Part shown: positions 12,426 to 25,332 of the stretch, in pieces
Layout of the letters: each line of letters starts with the position of its first letter
Position numbering within the stretch: position 1 is the stretch's first letter
DNA from: Paramecium octaurelia
Taxonomy: Eukaryota; Ciliophora; Oligohymenophorea; Peniculida; Parameciidae
Length of the DNA: 64,000 bases
Direction: 5' to 3'
NCBI GenBank assembly: GCA_905182995.1
Contig: CAJJDP010000077.1
Span: 186,001 to 250,000, forward strand
Notes under the pieces: model-generated
What the model was told of the DNA's origin: nothing
Database searches by the model: none
What the model saw: the letters and a program-made list of their open reading frames with translations, nothing else
Position numbers and translations under genes: made by a program

Positions 12426-13301
12426 ATGATAAAATTAAAAAATTCTGAAGCTCAAAAGACTAAGTCTATTTTTAAATTTACTCAAGCTGTTTCCGATCCA
12501 AATATACCATTAGAAGAGGTTTCAAATTCAGGACCATAGACCCATTCTAATAAAGAAATAGAGATTGACATAGATTAATTGAGTTATTAGAAGTTGTTTT
12601 CTTCTAATGAAATAGATAAAGAAATTGATTTCTTTGATTCTAGACAATCTAACTCTTAAATGGGAGTGAGTCCTGGTTTGTCGATCACGTCTTATGATTT
12701 AGAATAAACAGACAAGGCTCTAGAAATTCAACCATATGGGAGTGTTTCCTACAATTAAAGGGAGGTGCCACAAATAGTTCTGGCTCTGAGAAAGCGTAGA
12801 CCTGCTCAAATTTAAATAGTTTAGACGATATCATAGAATTAAGAATCTTGCAAAACTTTATCCAATTTTTCTTTACCTGATTTATCGCCTATGCAAACTA
12901 AAAAGTTACAAGTAAAATCAGTTATGGAGTTCTCATTATTTGAAAATGATGAAGAAGAAATCTATAGTGTATTTGAAGACGAATTCAACTATTATGGCAC
13001 ATTGCCACAATCAAAAATAGATTTTTTGGATAATTTGCATAAATTTTTAGTTTTATATAAAATGAGATCAGGAACATTCCCAAAACAACGCGAAAACTTA
13101 GAAAATGAAATGATAATATCTATTGCAATGAATTTATCTAAAGTTGACAAATAACTTTTTAAATAATATTTTCCATCTAAAAAAGTCTTTTTCGATGATG
13201 AAAATGACTATACAAGAATTAAGAAAGTTAAACGAAAACAAAAGAGACAACTCACTTTACTTGGGACTCCTGATTTTCAATATATAAAGGATGATAGATG
13301 A
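12426..13301 (+). CDS. Orphan acidic/Ser-rich protein, 291 aa
   Basis: One exon of 292 codons with many TAA/TAG glutamines, so clearly translated under the ciliate code. The N-terminal 150 residues are Ser/Asp/Glu/Gln-rich and probably disordered (for example EIDKEIDFFDSRQSNSQMGV). A more ordered part follows (residues about 155-240, rich in Phe, Leu and Glu), and the C-terminus ends in a strongly basic stretch KKVKRKQKRQLTLLG that could be a nuclear-localisation signal. I recognise no family. It is convergent with the BAH-PHD gene, with 80 bp between the stops. Confidence 0.7.
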
Positions 13302-13381
13302 CATAGACAATTTATATCATTGATTAAATATAGATCAAAAAGTTTAAAAAATGAATATACGACTTGAATGTGAAATTAATG

Positions 13382-14192
13382 TCATTTCTTCTTTTTTCCA
13401 TGTGTAGTATTAAAAGATCTGATTTTAGTGGAATCACCATCCTGAGTTGAATATTCTTAAACATTGGATTATTTTTTCCTCTTGTTTTAATCAACACATG
13501 TAAGACAAATGAACTTGATCTTAGAAATATTTTTAAGTTCTTTGTCACTTTTTCCACTGCAAGTATAATGAACCCAATTATTACAGAATTCACATAGAAT
13601 ATAGCCTTCATTAGGATCATATAATCTTTTGCAAATGCAATATGTTAACCATTCATTTATAGGAGGGTTAAACTCTTATAATTCTGTATTGTATTCTGCA
13701 CGTGTATAGAAATGATCTTCATCCGGGACGATCGTCCCTTCAACAAACTTATCGATTGGATCGACTTTTATTTTTTAAACAAATGTAGTTGATAGAAACC
13801 ATCTGGTAAGGTCAGTTAGAAAAAGGTCTTTAGTTGTGCATTCTGCAAGCTTTTAGAAATCACGGTCGTATTTATCAATATCTTTAGCTTTGTAATAAAT
13901 TCGACCTTTTACGAATCCCGCCCATTCATTTTGAATCCTTATTTTTATCATTTCAGTAGTTTGAACGTAGTAAGACTACTTGCCAATTGTAAATTAAGCA
14001 CATTCGGTTGGAGCCAATTTTTATTTTTAGCGAGTTAGCATGTACTCACATTCAACTAAGAGATCGGTATTTCTGAAGTAGGAGATAAAGGTTTCAAACT
14101 ATTTGATTTAATCACTTATTGATTACATCTTGCTCATCAAGGCTTTTCATGATCGCTGCTTGATCTTCTTTTGAAAATTTAACAGATTTCAT
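13382..14192 (-). CDS. BAH domain plus PHD finger chromatin-reader protein, 260 aa
   Basis: Residues about 50-165 resemble a BAH (bromo-adjacent homology) domain: YYVQTTEMIKIRIQNEWAGF, KGRIYYKAKDID, and TKDLFLTDLTRWF. Residues about 185-235 hold a complete C4HC3 PHD zinc finger: CIC, LCEFC, HYTC and CLTC in the right order and spacing. A Lys-rich tail follows. One 28-bp intron (14099-14126) leaves 261 codons exactly. BAH-PHD proteins read histone-tail modifications in nuclear complexes; which mark this one reads cannot be told. The start at 14192 lies 59 bp downstream of the stop of the kinase gene on the same strand. Confidence 0.85.
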
Positions 14193-14251
14193 TTCTGCTT
14201 TCTCTTATAAAATACAAATATAATTATGATTACAAAAATACAGGATTATGA

Positions 14252-15725
14252 TCATTTCTTGTTATTCTAATTGCTTGATGGAACATAAGCAGACGATCTT
14301 CTAGCTGCAGCCACTCTTTAAGCTGGAGTTCTCTCCTCGTCAAAATGAGAATTCCTTGATTTAGCCACTATAGTTGTTTTCTCCTTTCCAGAATTTCGCA
14401 CTTCTTGTTTCTCCTCAAGAATTGGCATCAATTTAATCATCTTTGGATTTAGCACACTCTATCGCTTACTAAATAATTGTTATATAATTTTACGATCTAT
14501 CAATTTCTGGATGTAATGGCTGCATTCTTTTAGGTGGACTACTCTTAGGTCTCTGAAAATCTCTGAACACAGGTATGCCATCTTCTCCATATTCCACTTC
14601 CATTATTTTAGATTCAAGGATTTCTCTGCAAGATGGTCTGTCTTATGGATTGTGGGATAGCATCTTTTGTAAGAGGACAGTCAATGAATGACTTGAATTC
14701 AGGTCTTTTTCTATTTGACCAAAGTCAATCTTCATTTCCATATTGGTCTGCTTCACTGGCTATGCGAAGAGAGGATGACCAATTAAAAGATAATAGAGAA
14801 TGCAACCTAATGAAAAGACGTCGCATTTCTCATCATATGTAGCATTGTTATCATTTTCTGTCAGGAACACTTCTGGTGCCATGTATCCTGGAGTGCCGCA
14901 ATATTGATACACAGCCATTCTCTATTGTTTTGGAGTAGCAATCCCAAAATCACTGATCATAATATTATTACCCACATTAATGAGTCCATACCTTTTAAGG
15001 GGAATGAAATCTCTAAAAAGAATATTATCTGGTTTTAAATCTCTATGTATTACACCCTAATCATGAATATATTGTACACCTTCAAGGATTTATCTAAATA
15101 TCACTTTTGCACTCAGGAATGGAACTGGGGCATTGAAGACTTTCAAAGCATATTCAAGTGTGCCTCCCCTTGCCAAATCCAATATTAAATAGATTTATGC
15201 TTTATTTTCAAATACTTCATGTAAATTAATCAGATTTGGATGATTGAGTTTACGCATCACAATAATTTCATTTTCCACCTAATCCCTTCCTTTAGGATCC
15301 TGGAACACTTGCTTCTTGTAGAATGCTTTGGCAGCATAAGATTATTGATCATTCTTTCCTTTTGCTTCATAGACAGATGCAAATGATCCTTTGCCGATTA
15401 ATTTGCTTATTTCATAATGTGCTTGATAATCTAACATATGCAACTTGTTCCTGAGGTAATCAAACCAATACATAGTTTAGAAATTGAAGTTATAAAATTC
15501 AACAGAATCACAATCATCTCTTTCGAGAGTAAATTTGTATATTTGTGTATGGAATTCATCGCCTTTCATTTATTTGTGTATTTATTTCGAAGTTTATTCA
15601 GCTTTAACAGAGAATCTCACTTCACAATTGAGTTTAAGTATATACATTTTAGTGTTCTTATTACTTATTTTGTATATGAAATCATCACTGCATAACAGTA
15701 AAGTCACTTCTTTGTGATTACTCAT
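14252..15725 (-). CDS. Serine/threonine protein kinase with N-terminal extension, 482 aa
   Basis: The catalytic domain begins near residue 105 with [12 protein letters not shown] and has the invariant Lys (AAKAFYKK), [11 protein letters not shown] and APE motifs, so it should be active. An insert of about 16 residues sits between HRDLKPDN and DFG. The C-terminal 70 residues are basic and Ser/Arg-rich. An in-frame extension of 96 residues precedes the ATG at 15437; it contains alternating beta-like segments with TAA/TAG codons and lacks TGA, so I place the start at 15725. It may be a PH-like targeting domain, as in other ciliate kinases. A 25-bp intron near the 3' end leaves 483 codons. Subfamily is uncertain (CAMK- or ULK-like). 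Confidence 0.9.
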
Positions 15726-15840
15726 CTTGAAAAATGAGGTTTTGAATAGGATTTTATCCTATGGAATGGGTGCATCATATTTTAAAAAAAGCTTGGTTAA
15801 TTGTTGTTATAACATATTAATATAAATTATTCAAGTCGAG

Positions 15841-18690
15841 TCAAAGTGATTCTTTAGCCTACAATTAGACCTTTTGTAATTTGTAAACTTGTCTATTCAA
15901 AGCTGATTTTTAAATCAAGAAACCTAATTTTGCATAAAATCTTAGTAAATGAGAACATTATTCACCACATTACCTTTAATGATTTTATCTCAATTTCGAT
16001 AAATATTCATTGAATTCTTCTTACTTTAATTCTTCTGCATCACCTTTATTAAAGAACTTTTTAATTTAATTGACTGCCTCTTAAAATTATGGGTCATTCT
16101 TGGCTTTCCCTTATTAAAGTTTCTTAAATGCTTCTTTGTCTAATTCATTGAAATCAGGCTTATCTATAATGATTTGAGAGTTCTATTTCTTCTATTAAAA
16201 TTACTCTTAAGTTTATGTGAATAAGGGTATTTAACCTTCAGTCTAAATCCCAATATCTATTACAACAACAGATTACAACTCTGCACGTGGTAATCTTTTC
16301 TATGATTGTCTAATTTATCTTAATTCAGGATTTAAACCATCATTTTCTGTGACTTCAAATTCTTGAATAATCTCTTCTCCTAAAGCATTGATCCTCTTCT
16401 TAATTAGAATTCTCTAACCAAATTCATCAACTCTATCTTCTTCAACTATCTTCTCATTATTCTCATCGAAATAGGATCTTTGATGAATATGTCTTTTAGC
16501 ACCATTAGACAGATTAATAGTTTACTATTGATATTCAACAGAATTCTTAGTAAAATTGGTTGTCTGAATTTTCATGTTATTTTCATGATCAACCATGTGA
16601 ATAGACTCTTAGCCATGTTCATCAACTAACACCTTCTGCTCAATAGTTTTCCCATTCTTGGTAATTCTTTCAATTCTTTCATTAGGTCCAACCTAAATGA
16701 TAATTTGTTTACCAATTTCCACTCCATCCAAAGTGATAGTAGTTTCAATAGTTTATTTGCCATCTTCATTTTTAAAAGTCTTTTGCATTTACACCTCCTT
16801 AGTTCTCATATTCATTTTTCTTTGGCATTCAACCTATAATCCCTTTTCATTAATATAAGTGTATTTGGTCACTTAAATTTCATCTCCAAACTCATCATTA
16901 TACACAGCTTCAGTTTTATCCTTGTATTGCTTCAATACAATGCTAGATCTTCTTCCATTTGGATGAATAGTGATTTCATCTATTTTCTTACTCTAATCAT
17001 CACTATTCACATATATCTTCCTCATAATTTTGAGTCCTCCTTCTTTCACTTCTTCCTCATGTTGATACATTTCCCCATTGTCATCTTTCAAAACCTGCTT
17101 AGTAATTGATTCCACAACTTCATGCTGACTGTTTCTTTTTATAATCTTGATCGTATCCTGCCCATATTTCTATTTCTCCAATATTCTCATCACACTACCA
17201 TTCTCAGTTGTCCTCTCCTCAATAATGGATTCCTTATGATCTAATCTTTTAGCTGACAATCTAATGCCTACTGATTCTCCCTTGTCCTCATATAACAGTT
17301 ATCCATTCTGTTAATATACTTTATATTAATGTTTTCCGTCTGCCTATTGAGCAATCCACTCCTCTTCTAATTACTTATTGCCATCAACAGATTTCACTCT
17401 CACAATCTTTTTAGCCTATGCTGTATTAACTTCATATTAAGTAACATCATCTGATTTCTAAACTACCTTAACCTTTGAAGTTCCATACTTAGCCACAATC
17501 CATTCATTCTCATCTATAGTTTGTTCCTTTGATTTTATCTACTTAATCAATTCCTCTTATTCCAACATAATTTCTTATTGGGGATCACTTTATCTGGCTC
17601 TACTTTTGATTATTTCCCCACTCTCTACATCTACTACTACCTCCTCTATCACTTATAAACCATTAATCTCTTTAACTCTAAATTCTATTCTCTTATTCTA
17701 TAGTAATTCTGGATCAAATTCAGGATCATATTCGATAATACCTGCCTCGATTGCCTTTCTCTTGTGTTCCTACAATTACACTTACTTAATGATATCAGCC
17801 AAAGGAGGAAGATTCTCTTTCAACTCCTTCGATTTAAATTCCTTAGTTGCTTCAATCTGTGTTATTTTTTGTTGTAAAACCTACGTCACATGTTACAAAG
17901 ATTATTAAGCAAAATATTTAACTTTTAAGGCAGGAGTATCTTAATTGACATCTGAGAATATTTCTGTTTATTTTTGACATGCCTTAATTCCTTCTTCAAT
18001 AATTGATTTAACATTATCATATTGAGAATGCAAATAAAAATAATTTACAAAATGATTTCGCAATTCTGATATTGCTTATAGTGAGAGTTTAGATGGAAGA
18101 GAATCAGTTTGAGCTTCGGCATCAAATGTTTCTGGTTTACTTATGGTGATTTCATTAGTATTTATATTCTGTAGCAATTCATCCAACTCAACTTAACAGG
18201 CTTTTGATGTCTTATAGACAAATTATTCGTCATCATCTGATAATTTTCTAATCTTTCTTTCCAGCACTACATGTTCCATTTTAGAATTCAATTCAACTCC
18301 ATCTCTTTTCAATTAATCCAAGTATTTCTTGTAGTGTGCTTATTTAGGATCTTACTTAGATGGCATCTTACGGTACTGATCACATAGTGAACAATTGATC
18401 AACCTTAAAGATCTTCTTCTTTAGGCTCTTTATTAAAATAGTTTTCTGGTCACTTCATCAAAATCATTGTCTTTGAGACACTTGATTAATTAGGTAATCA
18501 ATTAAAACACTTTTATAGTTTAACCTCGAAATTCCTCCCTAATGTAAGGTACAATTGATTAAATCACTATCCAAGATATCGTATGAACAGAATGAAACAC
18601 ATGTTATAATTTGTCTTGCTCTATTTTTAGAACATCATCACCTAATTTCTTGAGAATCACATCCAATTTGTGAGCCAATTCTTTTTCCAT
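15841..18690 (-). CDS. Orphan 938-aa protein with repetitive beta-like middle
   Basis: A long frame of 939 codons after removing one 33-bp intron near the 3' end. Residues 1-330 look helical. Residues about 330-830 contain loosely repeated stretches with the pattern charged strand, GxE/DGK turn, strand (for example EFGDEIQVTKYTYINEKGLQ and DEFGQRILIKKRINALGEEI), suggesting an array of short beta-hairpins. The last 100 residues are helical with an acidic, EF-hand-like segment (FFNKGDAEELKQEEF) that lacks a full calcium loop. I recognise no family. It begins only 30 bp after the stop of the STPGR gene on the same strand. Confidence 0.75.
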
Positions 18691-18720
18691 TTTATAATTT
18701 TAATAATATTTTTTATTGTT

Positions 18721-20088
18721 TCAAAATTGTTTTGACAATAGATACTTTGGAACCTCATTAAATTTCGGAGGGATATTGTAAGCACCTGGACCAGGAATGA
18801 TATCCTTTTTGATTAAGCCTTAACGAATGTCTTTAGAGAATCCCCATTAAGGACCTTCGAGAGATGATTTAACAGAATATTATCCAGGTCCTGGTAAGTA
18901 CTGCGTTAATAATTATTTAGTCCTATGTTCTGGTACAATTTTCACTGAACCTTCCTTGTTCTTACACACTGAATCATCTGGACTGTACTATCCTGGCCCT
19001 GGAATATAGGCTGAACTATTGGGGTTATACTTTGACCCCTTCATTGAGACCATCTAAGTGTTTTGATTCTAAGGTATCGAATATTATCCAGGTCCAGGAG
19101 TGATTGTCACTGAATCATTGATATCCTTCCTCAACGCTTGAGGCATCTTGAAGGATGGAGCTGACTTCTATAAAGAACTTAGACTATCCAATCTCCTACA
19201 CTTAATTAATCAATTAATTACTCTTTATAATATTTTCCAGGTCCAGGCACCAATTTATCCATGAGATTTGATGAGCTCCTCAATTCAGAACCAATCTTAT
19301 AAGATGGATAATTGGATTTGATTGTTGAAATATCCTAATCATATGCTCCAGGGCCAGGTTGAGTTGTGCTGTAATCTTTAGTGCCCAGTTTCTATTTGAT
19401 TGTGAAGTTTTTGGATAAATTGAGTAGACTTTTTAGATGGTATGCTCCAGGTCCTGGTTATAAGTCTTATTTCCTTAATTCTGGAGATCTCTGAGATGTT
19501 CCAATCACCCAAGAAGGCTAAGACTTCTCTTATAACAACTTGACTGCCTTGTCAATATTGTATTCTAAAATTAATATTCTAATTTACATCCAGGTCCAGG
19601 AGATATACCGCCTTCCAGAGATGTTAATCGTGGTTAAGTTGGAAATTTAATTGAGTTGTTGGAGATGTAAGAACTGTTTAAATCATATTGTCCAGGACCA
19701 GGTATGATATCCTTTTAGGATGTATGATGTTTTAGACCGAGAGTGTACATTGGCTATTTTCTGTATACAGAACCGAAGCTTTCATCATCGTAGTTTCCTG
19801 GTCCTGGAGATTATGAAACTTATTTCAATTCATGTTTTCCACTTATGGTGTATTTTGGTCCATCTGCTATTTTAGATTCATATCCATATTGTCCTGGTCC
19901 AGGTCCTATTGATGTTGATCTACCTGCCCTTTAGGCTGCTCCTCCAATACTACTCTAATAAGTGGGGTTTACGTCCATTGAGGAGCTTGTATTTTGGATA
20001 CCAATTTGGGAAGATAGGCATTGGGAGCAGGTGCAATTGTTTTGAGAGCAGGATCTGATCTTTTGGCTTAACCAATCGAATAAACCAT
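18721..20088 (-). CDS. SHIPPO/STPGR-repeat (ODF3-like) protein, 431 aa
   Basis: About twelve copies of the STPGR core PGPGxY are spread along the whole protein (PGPGQYGY, PGPGNYDD, PGPGAYHL, PGPGKYYK, PGPGAYNI and others), with a degenerate first copy APAPNAY. Proteins of this family (ODF3/SHIPPO, CIMAP) bind microtubules; several are inner proteins of ciliary doublets. An axonemal or cortical microtubule role is therefore likely here, though inferred. Three introns of 23, 23 and 26 bp leave exactly 432 codons. The start is the ATG just before the first repeat. It lies 40 bp downstream of the importin-alpha stop. Confidence 0.88.
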
Positions 20089-20128
20089 TCTTTATTTATA
20101 AAATTAATGTCAATAAATATTAAGAATA

Positions 20129-21744
20129 TCAATAATTTTCTATACAATTTTGAGTTTTCTCCATAATATTGATGCACTCATCGATCCAGTCTCTTACCTC
20201 TTAATTATTAATATTTTAGTATAAGGTCAATAATTTATCTTAGATGTTGTGTATATTTAATTGATTCATGATGTAAACCTGTGATTTGACTTTATTATCT
20301 CCAGGAACCTATAGTTAAACCGTATAGTTATCAATAGAGTGTAATAAGATCCACAAAGATTTCAGAGTGGATATTAATATTTCATTGTCTAAATATTCCA
20401 ATATCCGTGAAATTAGATTCAAGATCTAATTGCTTATGAAAATTTGATTGATCTCAATCTTTTCATATTGTAACATGCTATGAATCAAGTTAACTCCATT
20501 CAGAATCTACTGTTGTTCTGTTTATATGGTTATTGATATGATTTTCTCTATTATCAAAGGTGTTTTAGATAAGGAAATAGCAAAATACTCATTCAAATTA
20601 CATAGATTAGCCAATGACATCATTGATCTCACTCTATACTCCTTCTAGTAAGATGACAAGTATGTAATATATATCTCCATTATATGATATTTATTGTCCA
20701 ACTTCTTGATTTAATCGAAATCATTTAAGTTACTTAGTGAAAATATGATCTCTAAGGAAGTAGAATGATGTTCCAAATCTTGTCCCTATAAAATAATGAC
20801 AATAATTTTAGAAAAAGAATCTAAATCAATAATTAATGGTATCGCATTAATTTGATATTGACAGAGATTCCTGATGGCACTCAAACTATGGCTAATGTCT
20901 TTGATGTCAGAGGTTTACAATTATTTATCAATAATTTGTAAGGATAAGTGCAACTCTTCTTTGTTCAGATATTCTCTATTGGCTGTCAAAGTATCCAATA
21001 CCCAGACTATTGTGTTCAGATTCATCGACATTTGTAGCAGATGCTTAAATCCAAAATGCTATTTGAATTTTTGAACCAATATTTATTAATCATAGAATGC
21101 ATTGCCTAGAGCATACAAACACTAATAATTAAGCTCAATCATACTGAATCAACCAAGATAGCATTCTATGAAGTTAGCAATCTCCCAAGATTCTTAATAA
21201 TCACATCAGCAAGTACATTCAACTTAGGGAGATAGGATTAAAAGTACAATCTTGAATTTTTATCCATAATACCAAAAAAATTAGCTAAAATAGTGGCTGC
21301 TTCAGCCTATAATTAAGATGCCTGATCGTATTGTTCATTCAATAGAACTAGAATGTATCTACATTACATTATTGGTTTTACTCGATAAAATCATTCTTAA
21401 ACAAACAAAGTGAGAAGGTCTCTTCTCCATAATCAAAATTCTGTAACATTCTCAAACTCATTAAATTATACAGGGTTTTATCTATTTCATCAGGTTATCG
21501 GTTTCTGTAGATATCAATACATTGTTTCATCAATTCTGTGATGTAGTAATCTAATTACTGATTTTGTATTAAAATTCGATACCTCAAGATTCATTTAGAT
21601 GTGTTCGTGTGTTTCGCTTAATTTTTGTATGATTCTTTTAGATTTGAAGATCTCCTCTCTCTTTTCTTTTCTAATTTGAATGTGGAACTGTTCCTTCTTG
21701 TTTTAAAGTAACAAATTAGACGACGTATTTTAATTAGTTTACAT
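20129..21744 (-). CDS. Importin-alpha-like armadillo-repeat protein, 514 aa
   Basis: The N-terminus has a basic segment like an importin-beta-binding domain (HIQIRKEKREEIFKSKRI). The rest is a right-handed helical repeat pattern with armadillo features: LQAEAATILANFFG, SCLYALGNAFYDQ, ISHSLSAIRNLCQYQ, SMMSLANLCNLNEYF. Importin-alpha carries nuclear-localisation-signal cargo into nuclei; ciliates have nuclear-type-specific versions, but which nucleus this one serves cannot be read. Three introns of 25, 23 and 23 bp leave exactly 515 codons, close to the usual family length. The Trp-Asn arrays that bind cargo are poorly conserved, so a related non-import ARM protein is an alternative. Confidence 0.75.
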
Positions 21745-21884
21745 TTAATTATTATTAAATTCTCATCAACCATTGTAGATGTACTTTCTAATTAAGTATC
21801 CATTAAATTTTTTCAATTATTCCTAATTAACAACACCGCCTAAAAATTTACATCTGTGAATAAATTTTACATTTTTTATTTTAA
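21745..21884. promoter_or_regulatory. Shared divergent upstream region
   Basis: These 140 bp separate the start codons of the importin-alpha-like gene (minus) and the CDPK (plus), so both promoters should lie here or in adjacent coding sequence. The stretch is AT-rich and I recognise no specific motif. Confidence 0.4.
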
Positions 21885-23485
<1,601 letters not shown>

Positions 23486-23586
23486 TACTTATATATATGT
23501 ATGATTATGGTCATTTATTTCAATTGAAATAAGTTCATTAACTTTTCTGCGATGTTTTCAGATTTACTGACTATTATTTATAAATA

Positions 23587-23962
23587 ATGAATAAATTTAC
23601 TTTGAGATTTCCTTTTGAATTAGAGCAAAAATATGAAGATGCCACAAGAGAGTCTTCGTTGTCACATTTTAAATCGTATCATCCATTGCTAATAATGATC
23701 AATCTAGGTGTGGCTATCATTCAATTGCAACAAGGATAACTGACAAATGGAATATTGCTATCTATAAGCACCATAATTCTCATAATACAATTTCCTATAG
23801 TGTGTAGGATGAAGCAGAACAAGAATATTTGCAGCGTGTTTGTTTTTAACAATATCATAATGACTGTAGTTTAGTTGTTTGTTGATAAGAATACGAGCAA
23901 TTATAATAATTTGTACGTTGCTGGATGTGCAATTACAATGATCAACATAACCTTATTGGAAC
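23587..23962 (+). CDS. Cut copy of the membrane-protein 5' end (contig end)
   Basis: Identical to the first 376 bp of the gene at 24957-26799, ending at the N. It encodes only the first transmembrane segments and is best regarded as the same locus represented twice. Confidence 0.7.
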
Positions 23963-23963
23963 N

Positions 23964-24855
23964 TTGTATCATGTACATTGTATTGTGTTCTGAACCACCT
24001 TTCTTTTCGGAGCACTTGAAGGAATTACTCTAAAAGATACAGTTTAAGCCACTTGCATTTCCTCAAGAGGAATGGAAGGACATTAGTTAGGATTGTAAGA
24101 AGATAGTTTAAGGATTGCTTCAGAAGGATCCAGAAAAAAGATTGACTTGTTCGGAAGCTTTGAATAGTGATTGGGCTAAGAAGGCGTATCGTAAGCCGTT
24201 GGAAATAAAAATCAATTAGAAATAGGGGAACATCCCTCAATCGAACGATTGCACTCCTGTGAATACATCTAATATTAAGGGGTTGAAAAGATATGCCAAA
24301 AGTAAATAATTCAAAAGGGAAGTGCTCAGAATACTGATCAATCAATTGAATGATAAGTAGATTGACAAATTAAGTTAGAAGTTTAAGGAATTAGATAAGG
24401 ATGAGGATGGGTTTATTACCCCTTAGGAATTGTCTTAAATTATGGCTAAATTAGGGTTTGAAACTACAAAAAATGAAATTGAATAATTAATTCGTAATAT
24501 GAATCCAGAAGAGTAATAGGCTTTGCAGATCAAGTACTCTTAATTTTTGGCTGCAACTCTGGATTTGAAATAGTATTTGAATAAGGAAAGATTGTGGAGT
24601 TTGTTTCGTTATTTTGATGTTTAAGATAAGAAATACATCACCAAGGAGGATGTTTAATATGCTTTAAAGAGAGAAGGGAGGGAGGAGATGGCTTCAGATA
24701 AGATTTTAAGTGATTTGATGATCCACGATGGGAAAATGACATATAAAGATTTTTGTTAGTTGATGCATGATGACATGGAAAGTGATTAATTCTTTGAGTA
24801 TTTCGAAAGACTGCACGCTTCTCCTGAAAAGCACAGAAGTATTAGTAAAACTTGA
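23964..24855 (+). CDS. Cut copy of the CDPK 3' half (contig start)
   Basis: Repeats the CDPK from the [10 protein letters not shown] region through the EF-hands to the TGA at 24853. It has no start codon, glycine loop or HRD motif and should be treated as a duplicate of 21885-23485, not as a second kinase. Confidence 0.7.
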
Positions 24856-25332
24856 TACTTATATATATGTATGATTATGGTCATTTATTTCAATTGAAAT
24901 AAGTTCATTAACTTTTCTGCGATGTTTTCAGATTTACTGACTATTATTTATAAATAATGAATAAATTTACTTTGAGATTTCCTTTTGAATTAGAGCAAAA
25001 ATATGAAGATGCCACAAGAGAGTCTTCGTTGTCACATTTTAAATCGTATCATCCATTGCTAATAATGATCAATCTAGGTGTGGCTATCATTCAATTGCAA
25101 CAAGGATAACTGACAAATGGAATATTGCTATCTATAAGCACCATAATTCTCATAATACAATTTCCTATAGTGTGTAGGATGAAGCAGAACAAGAATATTT
25201 GCAGCGTGTTTGTTTTTAACAATATCATAATGACTGTAGTTTAGTTGTTTGTTGATAAGAATACGAGCAATTATAATAATTTGTACGTTGCTGGATGTGC
25301 AATTACAATGATCAACATAACCTTATTGGAAC
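23964..25332. repeat. Second copy of the 1369-bp duplication
   Basis: Partner of 22594-23962. It begins inside the CDPK kinase domain right after the N and continues into unique sequence at 25333. Confidence 0.9.

Noticed and set aside
15438-15717. Plus-strand ORFs of 85 and 60 codons
   Set aside because: They are antisense to the N-terminal extension of the protein kinase, which has ciliate codon use.
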